From the NCBI GenBank assembly GCA_014529385.2, contig CM043942.1, positions 21,500,991 through 21,564,990 of the forward strand: a stretch of DNA of 64,000 nucleotides, in the 5' to 3' direction. The notes under the pieces were generated by a model, which was given only the letters and a program-made list of their open reading frames with translations, was not told the origin of the DNA and searched no databases. Below, piece by piece: positions 42,061 to 53,427 of this stretch; positions within the stretch are counted from its first letter, which is position 1; each line of letters starts with the position of its first letter. The stretch comes from Adiantum capillus-veneris (lineage: Eukaryota; Streptophyta; Polypodiopsida; Polypodiales; Pteridaceae). Position numbers and translations under genes: made by a program.

Positions 42061-43593
42061 CCTAATTTCAACAAAAAAGTCAAATGGATAGAAATTAACT
42101 CCCTGTGTGATACTTCAGAGCCTCCGAGTCATTTTTTGACTTTTGGAGTGCTTTTTGGCGATGAAATTTCTTGATGTTGGTCTCCATAGCTTCCTGATCC
42201 CCTGGGGATCCTTGCCGTATGGTTTTTGTCGACTTTGGCTTCACCAGAGCTTCATTTGGCAATTTGTCGCTCTAGAAGCACCCGTGGTTGCGTTTACATA
42301 CCTTCGATGATTTGTGGTGGTGTACCACCATAGGACTTGGTTGTTGATGGTCTAGGAAAGCCTCTCATGAAGTTTGGTGGCAAACGGGCATGCGGTTTGG
42401 CCGCGAGAGCAATTTGACGCTGTATGTGTCTGATGCCGTTTCTGAGTTTTAGTGCCACTTCGGGTCACGTTTTGGTCCTGCGGGTCACATAGACTTGTTG
42501 AGCATGTCAAGATGCTCCTACCCATGACTTTTGGTAGCATTTGGTCGCCTTTTCGCCGATTTCCCATTTGGTGGCCTCTTGCGGGATTCTAGGAATTAGG
42601 GTTTTTCTCGATGGTTTTCTACTACCTTTGGACATCCATGACTGGTCTCCTATACTAGGGTAAGCTGCCAATGAAGTCTTGTTGCTTTTGGGTTAGCCAT
42701 TAGGTCGCCATCTCTACTTGTAGGTCTCTACCACCCGCTTTGTGTGTAAACCCTACGCTAGTTTTCGCGACAAAACGACAAACATGCACGAAAAGATCAA
42801 GGTGATGAGCCTACCTCTCATGTCTGGAGCTCGTCGGGTAGTCGTGCGCGTCGTAGAAGCTGTTGGAAGGTCCGTCCGCTCTAGGTGGCAGAAGCTCTCT
42901 CCACAAAGTCAATAGTGAAAATGAGCTAAAAATTAGGTGAAAATTTCTTATAATGGAGGTCCCCGAACCACTTTTCATGAAATTTGACATGTGCTTCTAT
43001 CTTCTTGCGAGATGCGATTTAGGCTCAAAAATTTCTTGATTTGGACTCCATTTGCTCTGTTTACCAGAAATTTAGCATTTCGGTCAAAACCTGGCCAAAA
43101 CACGCTTTCCGCTCCAGTCTCATAATTGTACCCCGACTGTACCATAGGTTTTCCTATAGTCACTGATCATCCCCATATTTTTTGTTTTCCATTATGACTG
43201 TTTTTCACCTGCTTTTTGTATTTTTGAAGTTTTTCTGCCGAAAATTAGCAAAATTAAAAGGAAAATAGCAAATCAAACCCAGAAAATCCCCAAAAATCAT
43301 AATAAATCACAAACATCACCGCAAAACATTATATACACTCACATGCAATTTTTATAGCCGGATTTCTCCGTTTTACCAATATTTTGCCCGAAAAATGGTT
43401 ATTTCTACTTATATACACACACCTAGGGGCTTGATTTGGTGTTTGGCCCCATATAACTATAGATACATGCTGTATAAGGACATATGTTCTTGGGTTAGTC
43501 CAGAAAATTTTGCAATCAAACAACAACCCTTAAAATAATCAAAAATCATGCCCTTTTTTGCTCTTTCTGCTATTGGTTCCGCATTTGAGAATG
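42061..43593 (-). promoter_or_regulatory. Internal promoter-like block of R7
   Basis: On the minus strand this lies after the internal polypurine tract. It contains a TATA box (TATATAAG, 43,408-43,415), an AT-rich segment, and at about 42,890-42,910 the block AGAGAGCTTCTGCCACCTAGAG shared with R6. The section 42,100-42,820 has no recognisable gene. The region does not match the R7 3' LTR, so it is not an LTR copy of R7 itself. Confidence 0.4.
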
Positions 43594-43612
43594 CCTCCCC
43601 CCCCCCCCCTAG
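43594..43612 (-). promoter_or_regulatory. Internal polypurine tract of R7
   Basis: The minus strand reads CTAGG, a run of G, then AGGCATTC. It is preceded by TCGTCCGGGAGGACTCCGG, which matches the box in R6 at 15 of 19 positions. It lies about 6.1 kb upstream of the terminal tract. Confidence 0.6.
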
Positions 43613-43725
43613 CCGGAGTCCTCCCGGACGACAAGGTAGTGCCTCGGAGTATGTGCCGTGCATAGGTTGAAAAATTTGTGCTAATGCTTGGCCAATGAAT
43701 GTGGCCCTATTTTATGCATACTCGA

Positions 43726-44201
43726 TCAATGCATGGAAAAATTAATGCTGTGCAAGAGATGGGAATAAGCAAGATGCTTATTGGCATTCGCGCTGTCGAG
43801 GTTTCCTGTCTTCTTTGCAAGTAACAGCTGTAACTCTACTGCTCTGTGTTTAATTGTCTTTTTTGCAAAAGACAATCGCTTTGCCGCTTCTGTTGATATA
43901 GCCGTAGTTGTTTCTATGGAGAGGATTGGCTTGGCCGGAATGGCCGTGGACCATATTGCCTTTGCTTTCCGTTGGTATTTTGTTTTTGCCGGTTTTTGTA
44001 GATGTTTTGCTACTTCTTTTGTTGCCACTGTTTTGTTTCTGATTGGCATCCACATAAGTCGGCTGTCTTTTTTCAAATGCAGCTGTCTAACTTCCGTTGT
44101 TGCTTGTACTGAAAGGAGTCCCTTTTGCTTTTGTTTTGGTATCTAAATGCAAGTAACATTTGGGTTGTTGCTAAGCATTTTCTTTGGGATCCATATCTGT
44201 T
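43726..44201 (-). pseudogene. W-x-P-basic tail after PR2 (R7)
   Basis: Broken frames continue the post-integrase gene. In one, after TKTKGIK, comes QIWIPKKML (about 44,160-44,195). Another (43,726-44,076) has RLMWMPIRNK, a Lys-rich spacer, and the helix HRAVELQLLLAKKTG, equivalent to RERAIRLQALLFHTQ in R6. Between 43,613 and 43,725 the sequence AGGGCCACATT is shared with R6, up to the internal tract. Confidence 0.55.
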
Positions 44202-44846
44202 TTATGCCCTTGGTTTTTGTTTAACTATTTGCTTCGGTTGAATTCTCTCGTTGCATTGTTGTTTGTCTGCCATGTCATTTCTATCCTTTCGCATCCATAC
44301 TTGTTTCCCTTGTTTTGGTAACCTAGATCTTTGCACTGCGGTCGGTGACTCCGTATGTATGTAGTCAGCATGGTTTGCTGTTACCTGTTTGTTGGCCTTG
44401 GGTATCATGTTGTTCTTTGGTGGTATTCTTGCTTTTGGCTCTTTTTCCGGTGATTGCATGGCTTGCAACTGATTATTCTGGTATGGTTGAGCAAAGGCTA
44501 TCACCTGTTGTTCATGTGCATGCTGAATTTTGACTGCATTTGCATTCCAATCTATCTGCACATTGTACTCTTTTTGCCAAGGTTGTCCCAGCATCATTGG
44601 GTGTTGTTTGTTTTCAACCTCCACCACATAGAATTTTTGTGGGTAAATATATTGATGTATTTGTACATGCAATATAGTCCATCCCAATGTTTTCAACGGG
44701 TGTGATGTACTACTTTTCAGCACTTGAGGAGTAGGATGAAGTTGACCTGTGGATTTGAGTTGTTGGTATAATTCGTAAGAGATCAAATTTGCTTGAGCTC
44801 CAAAATCAAGCAATGCCGTCGATTCAACTTGATTGTTTGACTGCAA
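44202..44846 (-). CDS. Post-integrase retropepsin-like domain PR2 (R7)
   Basis: The 214-codon frame shows a retropepsin fold: STALLDFGAQANLISYELYQ (about 44,783-44,840), a flap-like GWTILHVQIHQYIYPQKFYV, the strand HPMMLGQPWQKEYNVQIDW, and a final NAVKIQH. The catalytic triplet reads D-F-G instead of D-S/T-G. The tail has VWMRKD, part of the W-x-basic repeats. Upstream the integrase frame continues through EEAQAEAKEHIAKRRLLRQQ to the start of this domain, with one frameshift near 44,850, so the two were one polyprotein. The canonical protease is separate, near 49.4 and 62.2 kb. Confidence 0.75.
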   Translation of the reverse strand: MQSNNQVESTALLDFGAQANLISYELYQQLKSTGQLHPTPQVLKSSTSHPLKTLGWTILHVQIHQYIYPQKFYVVEVENKQHPMMLGQPWQKEYNVQIDWNANAVKIQHAHEQQVIAFAQPYQNNQLQAMQSPEKEPKARIPPKNNMIPKANKQVTANHADYIHTESPTAVQRSRLPKQGKQVWMRKDRNDMADKQQCNERIQPKQIVKQKPRA

Positions 44847-46424
44847 TTATTGGTTCCACTGTGTTTTCATCCAACTTCATTAGTCGAATGACATTGATTC
44901 GCAATGGTGCTCCACTTTGTTGTTGTTGTCGCAGAAGTCTTCGTTTTGCAATGTGTTCCTTTGCTTCTGCTTGAGCTTCCTCTCATACTCTCTATTTTTC
45001 CTTCATTCGTTGTTTTCCTTGATGAATTTGTTGGAGCATCTCCTGTGTGAGTGGTAGATGATATTTCTTCAGTCGACATCCACTAATCCAATTCGGCATT
45101 TCTTCACCTGCTAATGTAGCAAGCTTGGCAGCTCCACTTTGTGATAGATCAATAATCACAAAGGGTTCCATCCCTCGCTTTTTAATTTTCTTGGCATGTT
45201 GCTTTAAAGTATAAACAAGTACATAATCACTTGTTTTGAACTCTTTAGTGCGCACATGCTTGTCAAAAAACTCTTTTTGTCTTCTCTTTTTAGCATAGAT
45301 TGAAGCTACGGCCCTCAAGCGGAGTTCAGCTAGCTTTTCAAGATCATCTATTCTTGAAGAGTTCATGCCCTGTCCATTCTAAGAGTTTTGCTACTCGTAG
45401 AGTTGGAATTAAAAACTCTATGGGTAGTATAGCATTTAGGCCAAACACCATGTTGTACGGTGTTGTTCCTATCGATGTTTCGTAAGCTACCCTGTATGCC
45501 CAGTGTTGAGTGTAGCTATTGATCCCAATACGGTTCTTGACTCTGACACTATTCTAGTAAGAACCGTGCATAGTGTTTTATTTGTGGCCTCAGCTTGTCC
45601 ATTTGCCTGTGGAGCAGATTTCCTATGTATGACCATGAATTCCTCTAGCAGGTATTCAATGACTTCATTAAGAAAATGTGTCCCACAGTCACTGACAATT
45701 TCTATAGGTAACCCGTACCGTACAAAAACATTCTCATACAAAAATTGTGCAGTATTGCGTGCATCTGCTTTTTGCGTTGCCTTGGCTTCCACCCATTTTG
45801 TGAGATAGTCCGTAGCCACAATGATATATTGGGTATGGGTACGATATGCAAGGGGTGAGATAGGTCCCACAAAATCAATGCCCCATTTTGCAAATGCTCT
45901 TGCTCCCATCATTGGCCATAGTGGCATCTCATTTCTCTTTATCGGTACCTTGGTGCGCTGACATGCGTCACGCCTTACAAACTCTGCCGCATCCATGTGC
46001 AATGTAGGTCACCATATTCCTGCGGTTAAGACAATTTTTGCCGTCTTATCGCCCGAAAAATAGCCTCCACTTATTCCGCTATGTGCATGCTCTAGAATCA
46101 GCAGGTATTCGCTTTCACTTACACAAATTCTAAGTTGATTGTCCTTTGCTCGCTTATAGAGTTGGTTCCCAATTAACTGAAAGTCACGCGCCTCCAGCTC
46201 TATAGCTTTTTTCCGTGCTCTTGTTATGTTCTCAGGGAACGTCCTGGTGGTTAATAAATCAATGATATATTGACTCCATGCAGGTGTAATATTTACCTGA
46301 AACAATGTCGCGTGATCCACTGGTCGTTTCGCACTACATATAGTACAATTGGTAACATAAGAATGTGTGTCGGCATACATAGTTGGCCAATAAACCCCTA
46401 ACTATTTCAGTCTCTGGTGTGTTT
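44847..46424 (-). pseudogene. Integrase with duplicated H2C2 domain (R7)
   Basis: The first zinc domain is degraded: AHVQDCAFHCQ ends the RT-RNase H frame and TNCTIC keeps its Cys pair. The linker (YIIDLLTTRTFPENITRARK, QLYKRAKDNQLRICV) and the second zinc domain (AHSGISGGYFSGDKTAK, with a His changed to Tyr) follow in 46,009-46,380. The core (45,487-46,002) has Asp in WGIDFVGPI, Asp in IVSDCGTHF and Glu in NGQAEAT. Three residues (YHP in R6) are missing before the Glu, so the spacing is 32 instead of 35. The C-terminal domain (44,992-45,366) is VYTLKQHAKKIKKRG to LPLTQEM. Confidence 0.8.
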
Positions 46425-48014
46425 TCACTGTTGACAATGAAATGCACAATCCTGGACATGTGCTTCTTCAAGGTAGCACTCGAATTCTTCCGGATTTATA
46501 CATAATCGTAGGATTTGGTCCGATCCTAGATGATGCATTCGTCCTGCTATCAACTGGAAGTTTTTTGTTTGTCGTATTGTTTGTTGTTTGGATCTGTATT
46601 CCATATTATCAAATCCACTTCCAAAGGAAAGAATGCTAACAATTTCCTGTGACCATTTGGGTATCATTTCAATATTGAAAAGATAAGCATCTGGTATGTC
46701 ATCGTGTACTCCTTCAGGAGCTTTCCCGTTGTGTATCCTTGAAAGATGATCTGCTCGTAGATGGGTTTTACCCTTTTTGACCACCACTGTGAAGTCAAAC
46801 TCTAGCAATATAATAAACCACCGTACAATTCTCCCTGTATTGCATGGTTTATTTACCAGATACAAAAGAGCTTGATGATCTGTAAAGAACACAAATTTGT
46901 TTGCGAGCAAATAATGCCGAAATTTCTTCACAGCATAAATCATTCCTAACCCTTCTCGTTCGGTGGTTGTGTAGTTCTTTTCCGCACTGTTTAACTGTCG
47001 GCTTGCATAACAAACTGGAAAATCCATTGTTCCGTCTCCAAGTTGAGCGAGAATACTTCCAATTGCATATGCAGAAGCATCAATGTGAACATGAAATATC
47101 TTTTCCCAATCTGGTGCCTTCAATACAGGTGTTGATATAAGTTTTTCCTTCAGCTTTTGGAATGAAGTTTCACACTCCTCAGTCCAATCGAAATTGACTA
47201 GCAAACGATACAGAGGTTGTGCGATAACCGCATACATGTATATGAATCTTCGATAATATCCGCAGTGTCCCATGAAGGATTGCACTTGTTTAGAATTAGT
47301 AGGCCTGAGTAGGTCCACTATGACTTTGACTTTGTCTAGGTCAGTGGTTATACCATTTCTTGATACAATGTGTCCTAAGATGCGGCCTTGCTTAACCATG
47401 AATATACACTTTTCCGTGTTAAGACAGATTCGATATGTCCTGCATTTTTCAAAGACCTTTTGCAAATGGTCATTATGTTCCTCTCGTAGAAGAGAGTGTA
47501 CACAAAGATCATCCATGTAAATTTCTAAGAATATTCTTAGGTATTCTTTGAACGTGTGCGTCATTAACCTTTGGAAGGTAGCTGGGGCATTAGTTAATCC
47601 AAACAACATAACTCGATACGCATAAATTTCCCATTCTGTGGCAAACGTTGTTTTGTGTTGATCCTCCCTTGTTATTTCCAGTTGGTTATATCCTGAAAAC
47701 CCATCCAGAAAGTAATAAGCCCGTTTTCCAGCCACCCGCTCAAGTACATGTTCTGTGATTGGCAAGGGATAATTATCCCTTATGGTAGCTGCATTTACCT
47801 TTTTGAGGTTCACACACACTCGCAGTTTTCCATTCTTTTTGGAAACTACCACAATGGGTGACACCCAATCTGTATGTTCGATTTCATAGATGAATTCAGC
47901 TTCCATCAGCTTATCAATCTCTTCTTTGATTCCTTTAGCAAATGTGTCATTATAAGTATAAGGACGTTGTTTGCTAGGTTTTGCATCTGATTTCAAAGAA
48001 TTGTATGTTGGCAT
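46425..48014 (-). CDS. Reverse transcriptase and RNase H (R7)
   Basis: This 529-codon open frame is the best preserved enzyme in the window. RT motifs in order are QRPYTYNDTFAKGIKEEID, DWVSPIVVVSKKNGKLRVCV, YFLDGFSGYNQL, MLFGLTNAPATFQRLM, EIYMDDLCVHS (YMDD at about 47,505-47,522), LGHIVSRNGI and FMGHCGYYRRFI. RNase H follows, with HVHIDASAYAIG, TTTEREGLGMIYAVKKFRHY and FFTDHQALLYL, all catalytic acids present. It then has ADHLSRIHNG and the linker DAYLFNIEMIPKWSQEI. The frame ends inside the first zinc domain. The frame start is set by a one-base loss just before it, not by a true start codon. Confidence 0.9.
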   Translation of the reverse strand: MPTYNSLKSDAKPSKQRPYTYNDTFAKGIKEEIDKLMEAEFIYEIEHTDWVSPIVVVSKKNGKLRVCVNLKKVNAATIRDNYPLPITEHVLERVAGKRAYYFLDGFSGYNQLEITREDQHKTTFATEWEIYAYRVMLFGLTNAPATFQRLMTHTFKEYLRIFLEIYMDDLCVHSLLREEHNDHLQKVFEKCRTYRICLNTEKCIFMVKQGRILGHIVSRNGITTDLDKVKVIVDLLRPTNSKQVQSFMGHCGYYRRFIYMYAVIAQPLYRLLVNFDWTEECETSFQKLKEKLISTPVLKAPDWEKIFHVHIDASAYAIGSILAQLGDGTMDFPVCYASRQLNSAEKNYTTTEREGLGMIYAVKKFRHYLLANKFVFFTDHQALLYLVNKPCNTGRIVRWFIILLEFDFTVVVKKGKTHLRADHLSRIHNGKAPEGVHDDIPDAYLFNIEMIPKWSQEIVSILSFGSGFDNMEYRSKQQTIRQTKNFQLIAGRMHHLGSDQILRLCINPEEFECYLEEAHVQDCAFHCQQ

Positions 48015-49461
48015 ATCGATGGATCAACTCCTTTGAGGTCCTTATAGGACCATGCAAACACATCTTTATACTTCTTGAGAAGTTTTGTTAGCCGTTCTTC
48101 TTCTTCAGGCTCTAAATCGTTTGCTATATAGACCGGCTGAGGCTTTTCACCTGGTTCTGCAAGGTCTATCCTTTTTGCATTTTCTGGCCCATCGTAAGAT
48201 TGTTGATTGGTTCTTTCCCTGACTGGTGGTGTCATGATGATTTTTCTGTCCTAGATGGTAAATTTTTGATAGTGTGATGGTACATTCATGTTTCTCTTTT
48301 CTGACTCCCCTTTACCATCACTATCTTCTTCAGTAGTCCATATCTCACGTAAAGACCGTTTCAGTTCTTGGTATTTCTGTTTATGCTCCAATTTGGTCCA
48401 CTCTTGGTCTTTTGTTGTTTCTTTTTTTTATTTTTGAGATTTTTGTGATTTGGTTTCTGTTTTAGCTTTTCGTACCTGTTTTATTTTCTCTCGCGTTCTT
48501 TCCCTTCGATCTTTTGAGAATCTTCCTGATATTTGATCTTTTACACAATCCTCTGCTTTTACAAGCATCAAATAGTGAGCTTTACCTTTTATCCTGGGCA
48601 TCATGTTCTCTCTCACTTTGTTTCCTGCTCGTTTCCTCCTATAGCGTTCCTGGCGTCTAGGGTGTTGATTAGCAAAATCATAAAACTTGATATTCTCGAT
48701 TTCCCTTCCACGCTCACTTGAGGTGTCTGAACACTCATTATCTGCATCATCATTTACTTCCAGATGTTCAGAGGAGTTATAAAACTCTTCTTGTCCCGGT
48801 GGTTCTATCGTCTCATCTTCTCCTGGTATAATTTTTACCATGTAGTAGGGTAGCACATCATAGCCATCCTTATCGCAAAATTTTGTTGTTGGACTATCTG
48901 TAATGGTACAGACATCCAATGTTGCTAGTATGTGTTCCCATTCTAGAGGTTCCAAGGCATCTTCAAGGAAAGGTTCCGGAATATACTCCTTGTCTTCAAT
49001 TGCTCTTTCTAAGGCGCATTCCTCTTTTCTTAAGCTTCCACAATGTGAAGCTCCACACATCCATAGCTCTTTTTGTTGCCCTAACCATGTTGGGAGTTCC
49101 GATCCTGCTACTGTAGCTGAATCAAACTCTTCCATAGGTGTTTGGTTCACATCTTTGTAACTATGGTCTTTCAGGTGTATTTTAGTTGTTGTCTTGCCAT
49201 GTCTGAGGTATATGTGGTCGTAACCCCAATCTTGGACCATCTTCAATTGTCGCATGAATGGTCTTCCCAAGATGATCTCATAATTGTTCTTTTTGTCGAA
49301 ATCAACTATTGCAAATGTATGCTCATACTTGATCCCGCACGAAGTGACAATCACTTTTTCTAAGAGTCCTAGAAGCTTCTCCATGAACCCATCTGCCAAT
49401 TGCAATTTCATTCTGGTAGCCCTTAAAGCTGGTTTTCTCCATTTTTCCAGATTTCCTTGGT
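48015..49461 (-). pseudogene. Protease C-terminal half and protease-RT spacer (R7)
   Basis: From 49,461 downward the protease resumes after the R8 insertion with ATKEIW, then LQLADGFMEKLLGLLEKVIV and NYEIILGRPFMRQL. The long spacer follows: WMCGASHCGSLRKEECALE, an acidic stretch, and a basic stretch (RRQERYRRKRAGNK). The frame 48,428-49,495 covers most of it (355 codons). After a break, 47,993-48,235 carries DVFAWSYKDLKGVDPSIC. The order is identical to R6 at 28,290-29,830. Confidence 0.75.
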
Positions 49462-49466
49462 GGCGA
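49462..49466. other. Left target-site duplication of the R8 array
   Basis: GGCGA stands directly before the TGATGGAGC end of the R8 LTR. The same bases recur at 62,153-62,157. In the unbroken protease of R6 the matching codons are GCT-ATC-GCC-like (VAIATK), which confirms a single site of insertion. Confidence 0.75.
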
Positions 49467-50673
49467 TGATGGAGCAAAAGTTGTCGTGCGCACACTCACA
49501 CACCCAGAAGACTCAACACAATACAAGGAATTTACTTAAATTCCTCACCTCACTCACCACCACTCAAAAGCTCCCTAAAAATTCTACCCACAAGCTCAAT
49601 TACATCTCCAAATGCCTCGACCTACAAGCCCTTGCCTGCCCGCAGACACTACAAGGTGAGTTGAGGTGATCAACATTGGAAATCACGCTTGATGGTGACC
49701 AAAATATACAAGAAAAACCATCAAAAAACTAAAAACTCCAGCCACAAAAGGCCACTCTCAAACCATTGCAAAGCCTTCACCAAACTCCACTCTGTTGGAC
49801 TCTTTGGAGTAGCGCCAACCCTAATGGCACCGATACAGGGTCACATAGTCTTGTAGAAAGCCGCACCTTCTTCCCTCAATTCCTCGCACACACACATCCA
49901 TGGAAACCTCAGAACTTCCATAGACTCTCCCAAGTGCAAAATTAAAGAGAGAAACCTCTCATTCACTCCTCCACACACTCGAAAACAGGATGCGAATACG
50001 ACGGGACTGCACTAGACCACCTGTAGGAACTCTGCTTCCTTCCCCACACAGAGAGGTGAAAGTGCCAAAACTTGGCTTCCAAAATGCTCCTTCAGCCCAA
50101 TCACTCATGGCAGCGTCACTGATGTGGCACTTTGATGCCTTTTCACACCTTTTTTTTACCCTTTTTGGCCCAGGTTTGGCTAGTTTTGACCCTCGGCGGG
50201 TATTTTTCGCGGGAAAAACCCCAAACGGACTCCAAAACTCACCAAATTTTGCACGCTTGATCCTCGATACCTGAATCACATTTACACATCTCCACATTCC
50301 ATTTTTTACCACTTCTAGGGCGATGCACGTATCACCGCAGATCATGCGCCGCAAATAGACAGTTACCGCATGTGTCAAACTTCTCGAGCGGGATGAGAGT
50401 ACCCACACTTGTCACCTGCATTATTTAAATTCTAGAAAGCTTAAACACATTATATAGAGCCAAAATAAGCCACCTAGAACCATATCCAAGGTCCCGATAC
50501 CCTATCCAGGCATGTACGTATACTCGACTGCCGACACGCAAGCACACATATTTACAATGTGCACACGTTGCACCTTTTTCCGAACTTGAAACCACTTTGC
50601 AAAGCTTCCAAATGCATGTATTTACATCTTTTTGTACATATGACCATGCATATAAACACTACTTTGTACACGC
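49467..50673 (-). repeat. R8 lower LTR (3' LTR of the array), split by R9
   Basis: It aligns through its length with the LTRs at 56,628 and 60,921, beginning TGATGGAGCAAAAG in plus orientation. At 50,674 the R9 insertion interrupts it and the last about 22 bases continue at 53,406. An E2F-like site TTTTTCGCGGGAAAAA lies at 50,204-50,219. Frames such as 49,959-50,408 are incidental. Confidence 0.85.
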
Positions 50674-53048
50674 TGATAGCCGTTTTTTCGGCTCTTTGTA
50701 ATTGCCATAGTGAGTTATCTCACCCTATCAAATCACTCAAACACTGTGGTTACCCTCACCCTTTCACTGTATATAGGTGCGTGTGAGTTAGGGGACTTTT
50801 TCCATATCTCCTTACTGAAATAAAAAACCCTCAATTAGCTAGTCATTGGGCTAGTTGAGCCAAAAAAAATAAAAAATATAAAAAATATAAGTATATTATG
50901 GCCCATGCGTATGTAAATATTTCTTTGTATATAGGGCCTAAATAAAGGATTTTTCATAAATATTGTGGTATTTATTTAAATATTTCTACCTATGGTGTGT
51001 TATTTATGCTATGTACATTGACTCACCATTACCATATTTTTTCTTATCATTTTGCATACTCTTTATTCCATATAAAAATAATTTCATGCAAGCTTCTCTT
51101 ATTTTTGGTGTAACTCCATCCCAACAAAAATCCAAAAAAACTAGTTCTATTTATGTGTATATTTTTTTCACTATTGTGATTTTTTCCTTCCTACATATAT
51201 TCTCTATTACTCTCATAAATTAGACCACCAAAAATATTCATCTTTTTATGGTAGACTTATAATGAGAGAGATTTATTTTGACCCCTTTATATTTTTCCAC
51301 CTATATTATTTATATTTGACATGTACATATTTTTTAGACCCCTCAATATTTGATTTTCTTAGTTGTACTATTCACTTATATCATGATCTCAACAATATCT
51401 TCAATTATAGACCTACCAAATAAGGTCAAGGGTAGGTGGCATGCATACATGCACTATGGAGGGCTCACTCTTGGAGGTATTCAAAAGAATCATCCAAAGG
51501 ACCCCACAAGGACCTTGTACAGTGGAAAAAAACGATCGGTTTTGCTGAATTTTTAAAGTTCACTTGCTCTCCGAATTTGAAAAGGTGATACAAACAAAAG
51601 TTGTAGCTCGTGGGCTGAACTTTTGCCTCAAATTTTTTCATATTTTTTTGAGCTACGAGCTGTGAGCTATGATTTTTTTAGTGGACCCCAGTTTTTCCAT
51701 GCTATGCAGCCACACTCTCTCTTCCACTTTATCATTTTCCTCTTTCACACACACTTCTCCACTCATCATCCCCATCTCTCTCACCACTCCTCTCTGCACA
51801 CTACTCACCTTCTCCTCAACCTTGAAGAATAAGAGAAACCATGGTGAACTCATACCTCCCACACACAATTCCATTCCAAAATTGACCACCTAGTCTCATT
51901 TTTCCTCCTCCAAATTACCCATATCTATCAAAAAACCACAAAATTCAGCCTCTTCTCTTAAAAGACAGCATCATGGTGGTTGATTACTCAGCTTCAATTA
52001 CCTTGTCTCTCAAGGAAGGTCAAGAGTGGAGAAAAAATGTACCGTCAAAGCTAGTGGACCGTCAACAAGCATCAAAATTGGCCCTACTCAAAACACTTGG
52101 AGCATCAACCTTGTAAGAAATCCACCTTTTCTTACCTCTTAAGAGTTTTTCTTCCTTATTTGTATCCTACATGGATACTCCCATTGTAAATATCCAATTC
52201 CATTTGTAAATTAATACTAACTCTACTAACACTAACCCACTATGAAAAGTCCTATCACCTCCATTTCTCTCCTCTCTCTTTCCCCACCAACTTCTTGATA
52301 ATTCCAAGCAAAAGAAATTAGATAAATTGCTGAAAATCTAACTCAACCATGGTTAGAGGAGTAACCCTAGCCTTCAAAATTGCTATAAAAGGAGGGTGTA
52401 GCTAGCACAAAAGGGGGAGCCATAAGCAAGAGCACTATGCTATAGCTTGAGAAGCCAAGCTCAACCTCTCTAGAAGGAGCTCTTGAGTGGAAGCTCATTG
52501 TCTTATGCATGTGCATGTGTTGTAATAGGGGATTAGCAAGGGAACTCTATGCCATTGTAAGAGAGAGAGTGATCATTCAATTGAGAGTAGGAAATCTATC
52601 ATTTCTCCTACTAGTGTAAGCCCAACACTTGCTGAATCAAGGAGGGTGGATTTGGACTAAGCTTGGATACTTTGTCTCCCTTCCAACGTGAAGTAATGGA
52701 CAACAATGATGCGTAAGTGTCTTGGTGTTTTTTGTTAAGTTCTTGATAGCTTGTCTCTGGTGTTGTCATCAATCTATCCATAAATCCCACATACTGTAAG
52801 AGGGCGACAGGGTGGAGAGGACTCCCCTGGCTTTAAGACAGTGATTGGGGTGGTTTTTTCTGTGATGTGTTATGGTGAAATTTACGCAAGCTATGTTGAA
52901 CAAATACTAATCTCACTTTGATTTGTCATGACAGATTTGTAAGGAGGTATTAATGCAACAAGCACCCCCTCCCCCTTTCTCTCTCTCTCTCTTAAATATA
53001 TAGTTGTGTTTGCTTGATCATTGCCGATACGTTTCAAAACAGCCCGAG

Positions 53049-53146
<98 letters not shown>

Positions 53147-53405
53147 TTTTAGTGTGTGAGAGTGTTCCATTGGTGTTAGGGTTAGTGTAAATTCCTTGCT
53201 TGTTTGTGGGTTGCTCTAACGATTCTCCTCTTTTGCGTCCTAGTTCACTCTTAAACTAGGTGGTGCCCCTCATGTAGTTGGGATTTGGCTGTGGGTTTGT
53301 TATTTTGGTTTGTGTTGTGTTGTGCCCCAGCCCCATTGAGCAGCACAGGAGCCTTGAAGGGTGTCTAGAGGTTGCTCTTCTTGTTGCCCGCCCCGGACCG
53401 CCTCA
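50674..53405 (+). mobile_element. R9, solo LTR-like insertion, 2.73 kb
   Basis: The inserted segment starts TGATAGCC and ends CCGCCTCA and lies within an R8 LTR, between CACGC and ATGCC. The possible target duplication is ACGC/ATGC with one transition. It holds a plus-strand TATA box (TATAAAAG, 52,384-52,391), transcript-like sequence after it, and a CT microsatellite. No gene is present; the frames at 50,963-51,893 are low-complexity AT-rich or pyrimidine-rich. The TG...CA termini, promoter and absence of internal genes point to a solo LTR. It resembles the R3 LTR around 51,600-51,690. Confidence 0.6.
53051..53143. repeat. (CT)n microsatellite, about 93 bp
   Basis: An uninterrupted CT dinucleotide run, preceded at 52,977-52,994 by a shorter one. 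It lies in the last 400 bases of R9. Confidence 0.95.
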
Positions 53406-53427
53406 ATGCCAAAAGCGGTCCACTCTC
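53406..53427 (-). repeat. Remaining edge of the split R8 LTR
   Basis: ATGCCAAAAGCGGTCCA continues the LTR sequence that stops at 50,673; the other two LTRs read ACGCCAAAAGCGGTC without interruption. Confidence 0.75.

Noticed and set aside
49959-50408. 149-codon minus-strand frame in the R8 LTR as a protein gene
   Set aside because: It recurs in the other LTR copies only in altered, broken forms and covers U3 to U5 with the E2F-like site; it is non-coding LTR sequence.
50963-51893. Open frames in the AT-rich and pyrimidine-rich part of R9 as genes
   Set aside because: They are low in complexity, overlap on both strands and show no domain; the region behaves as LTR sequence.
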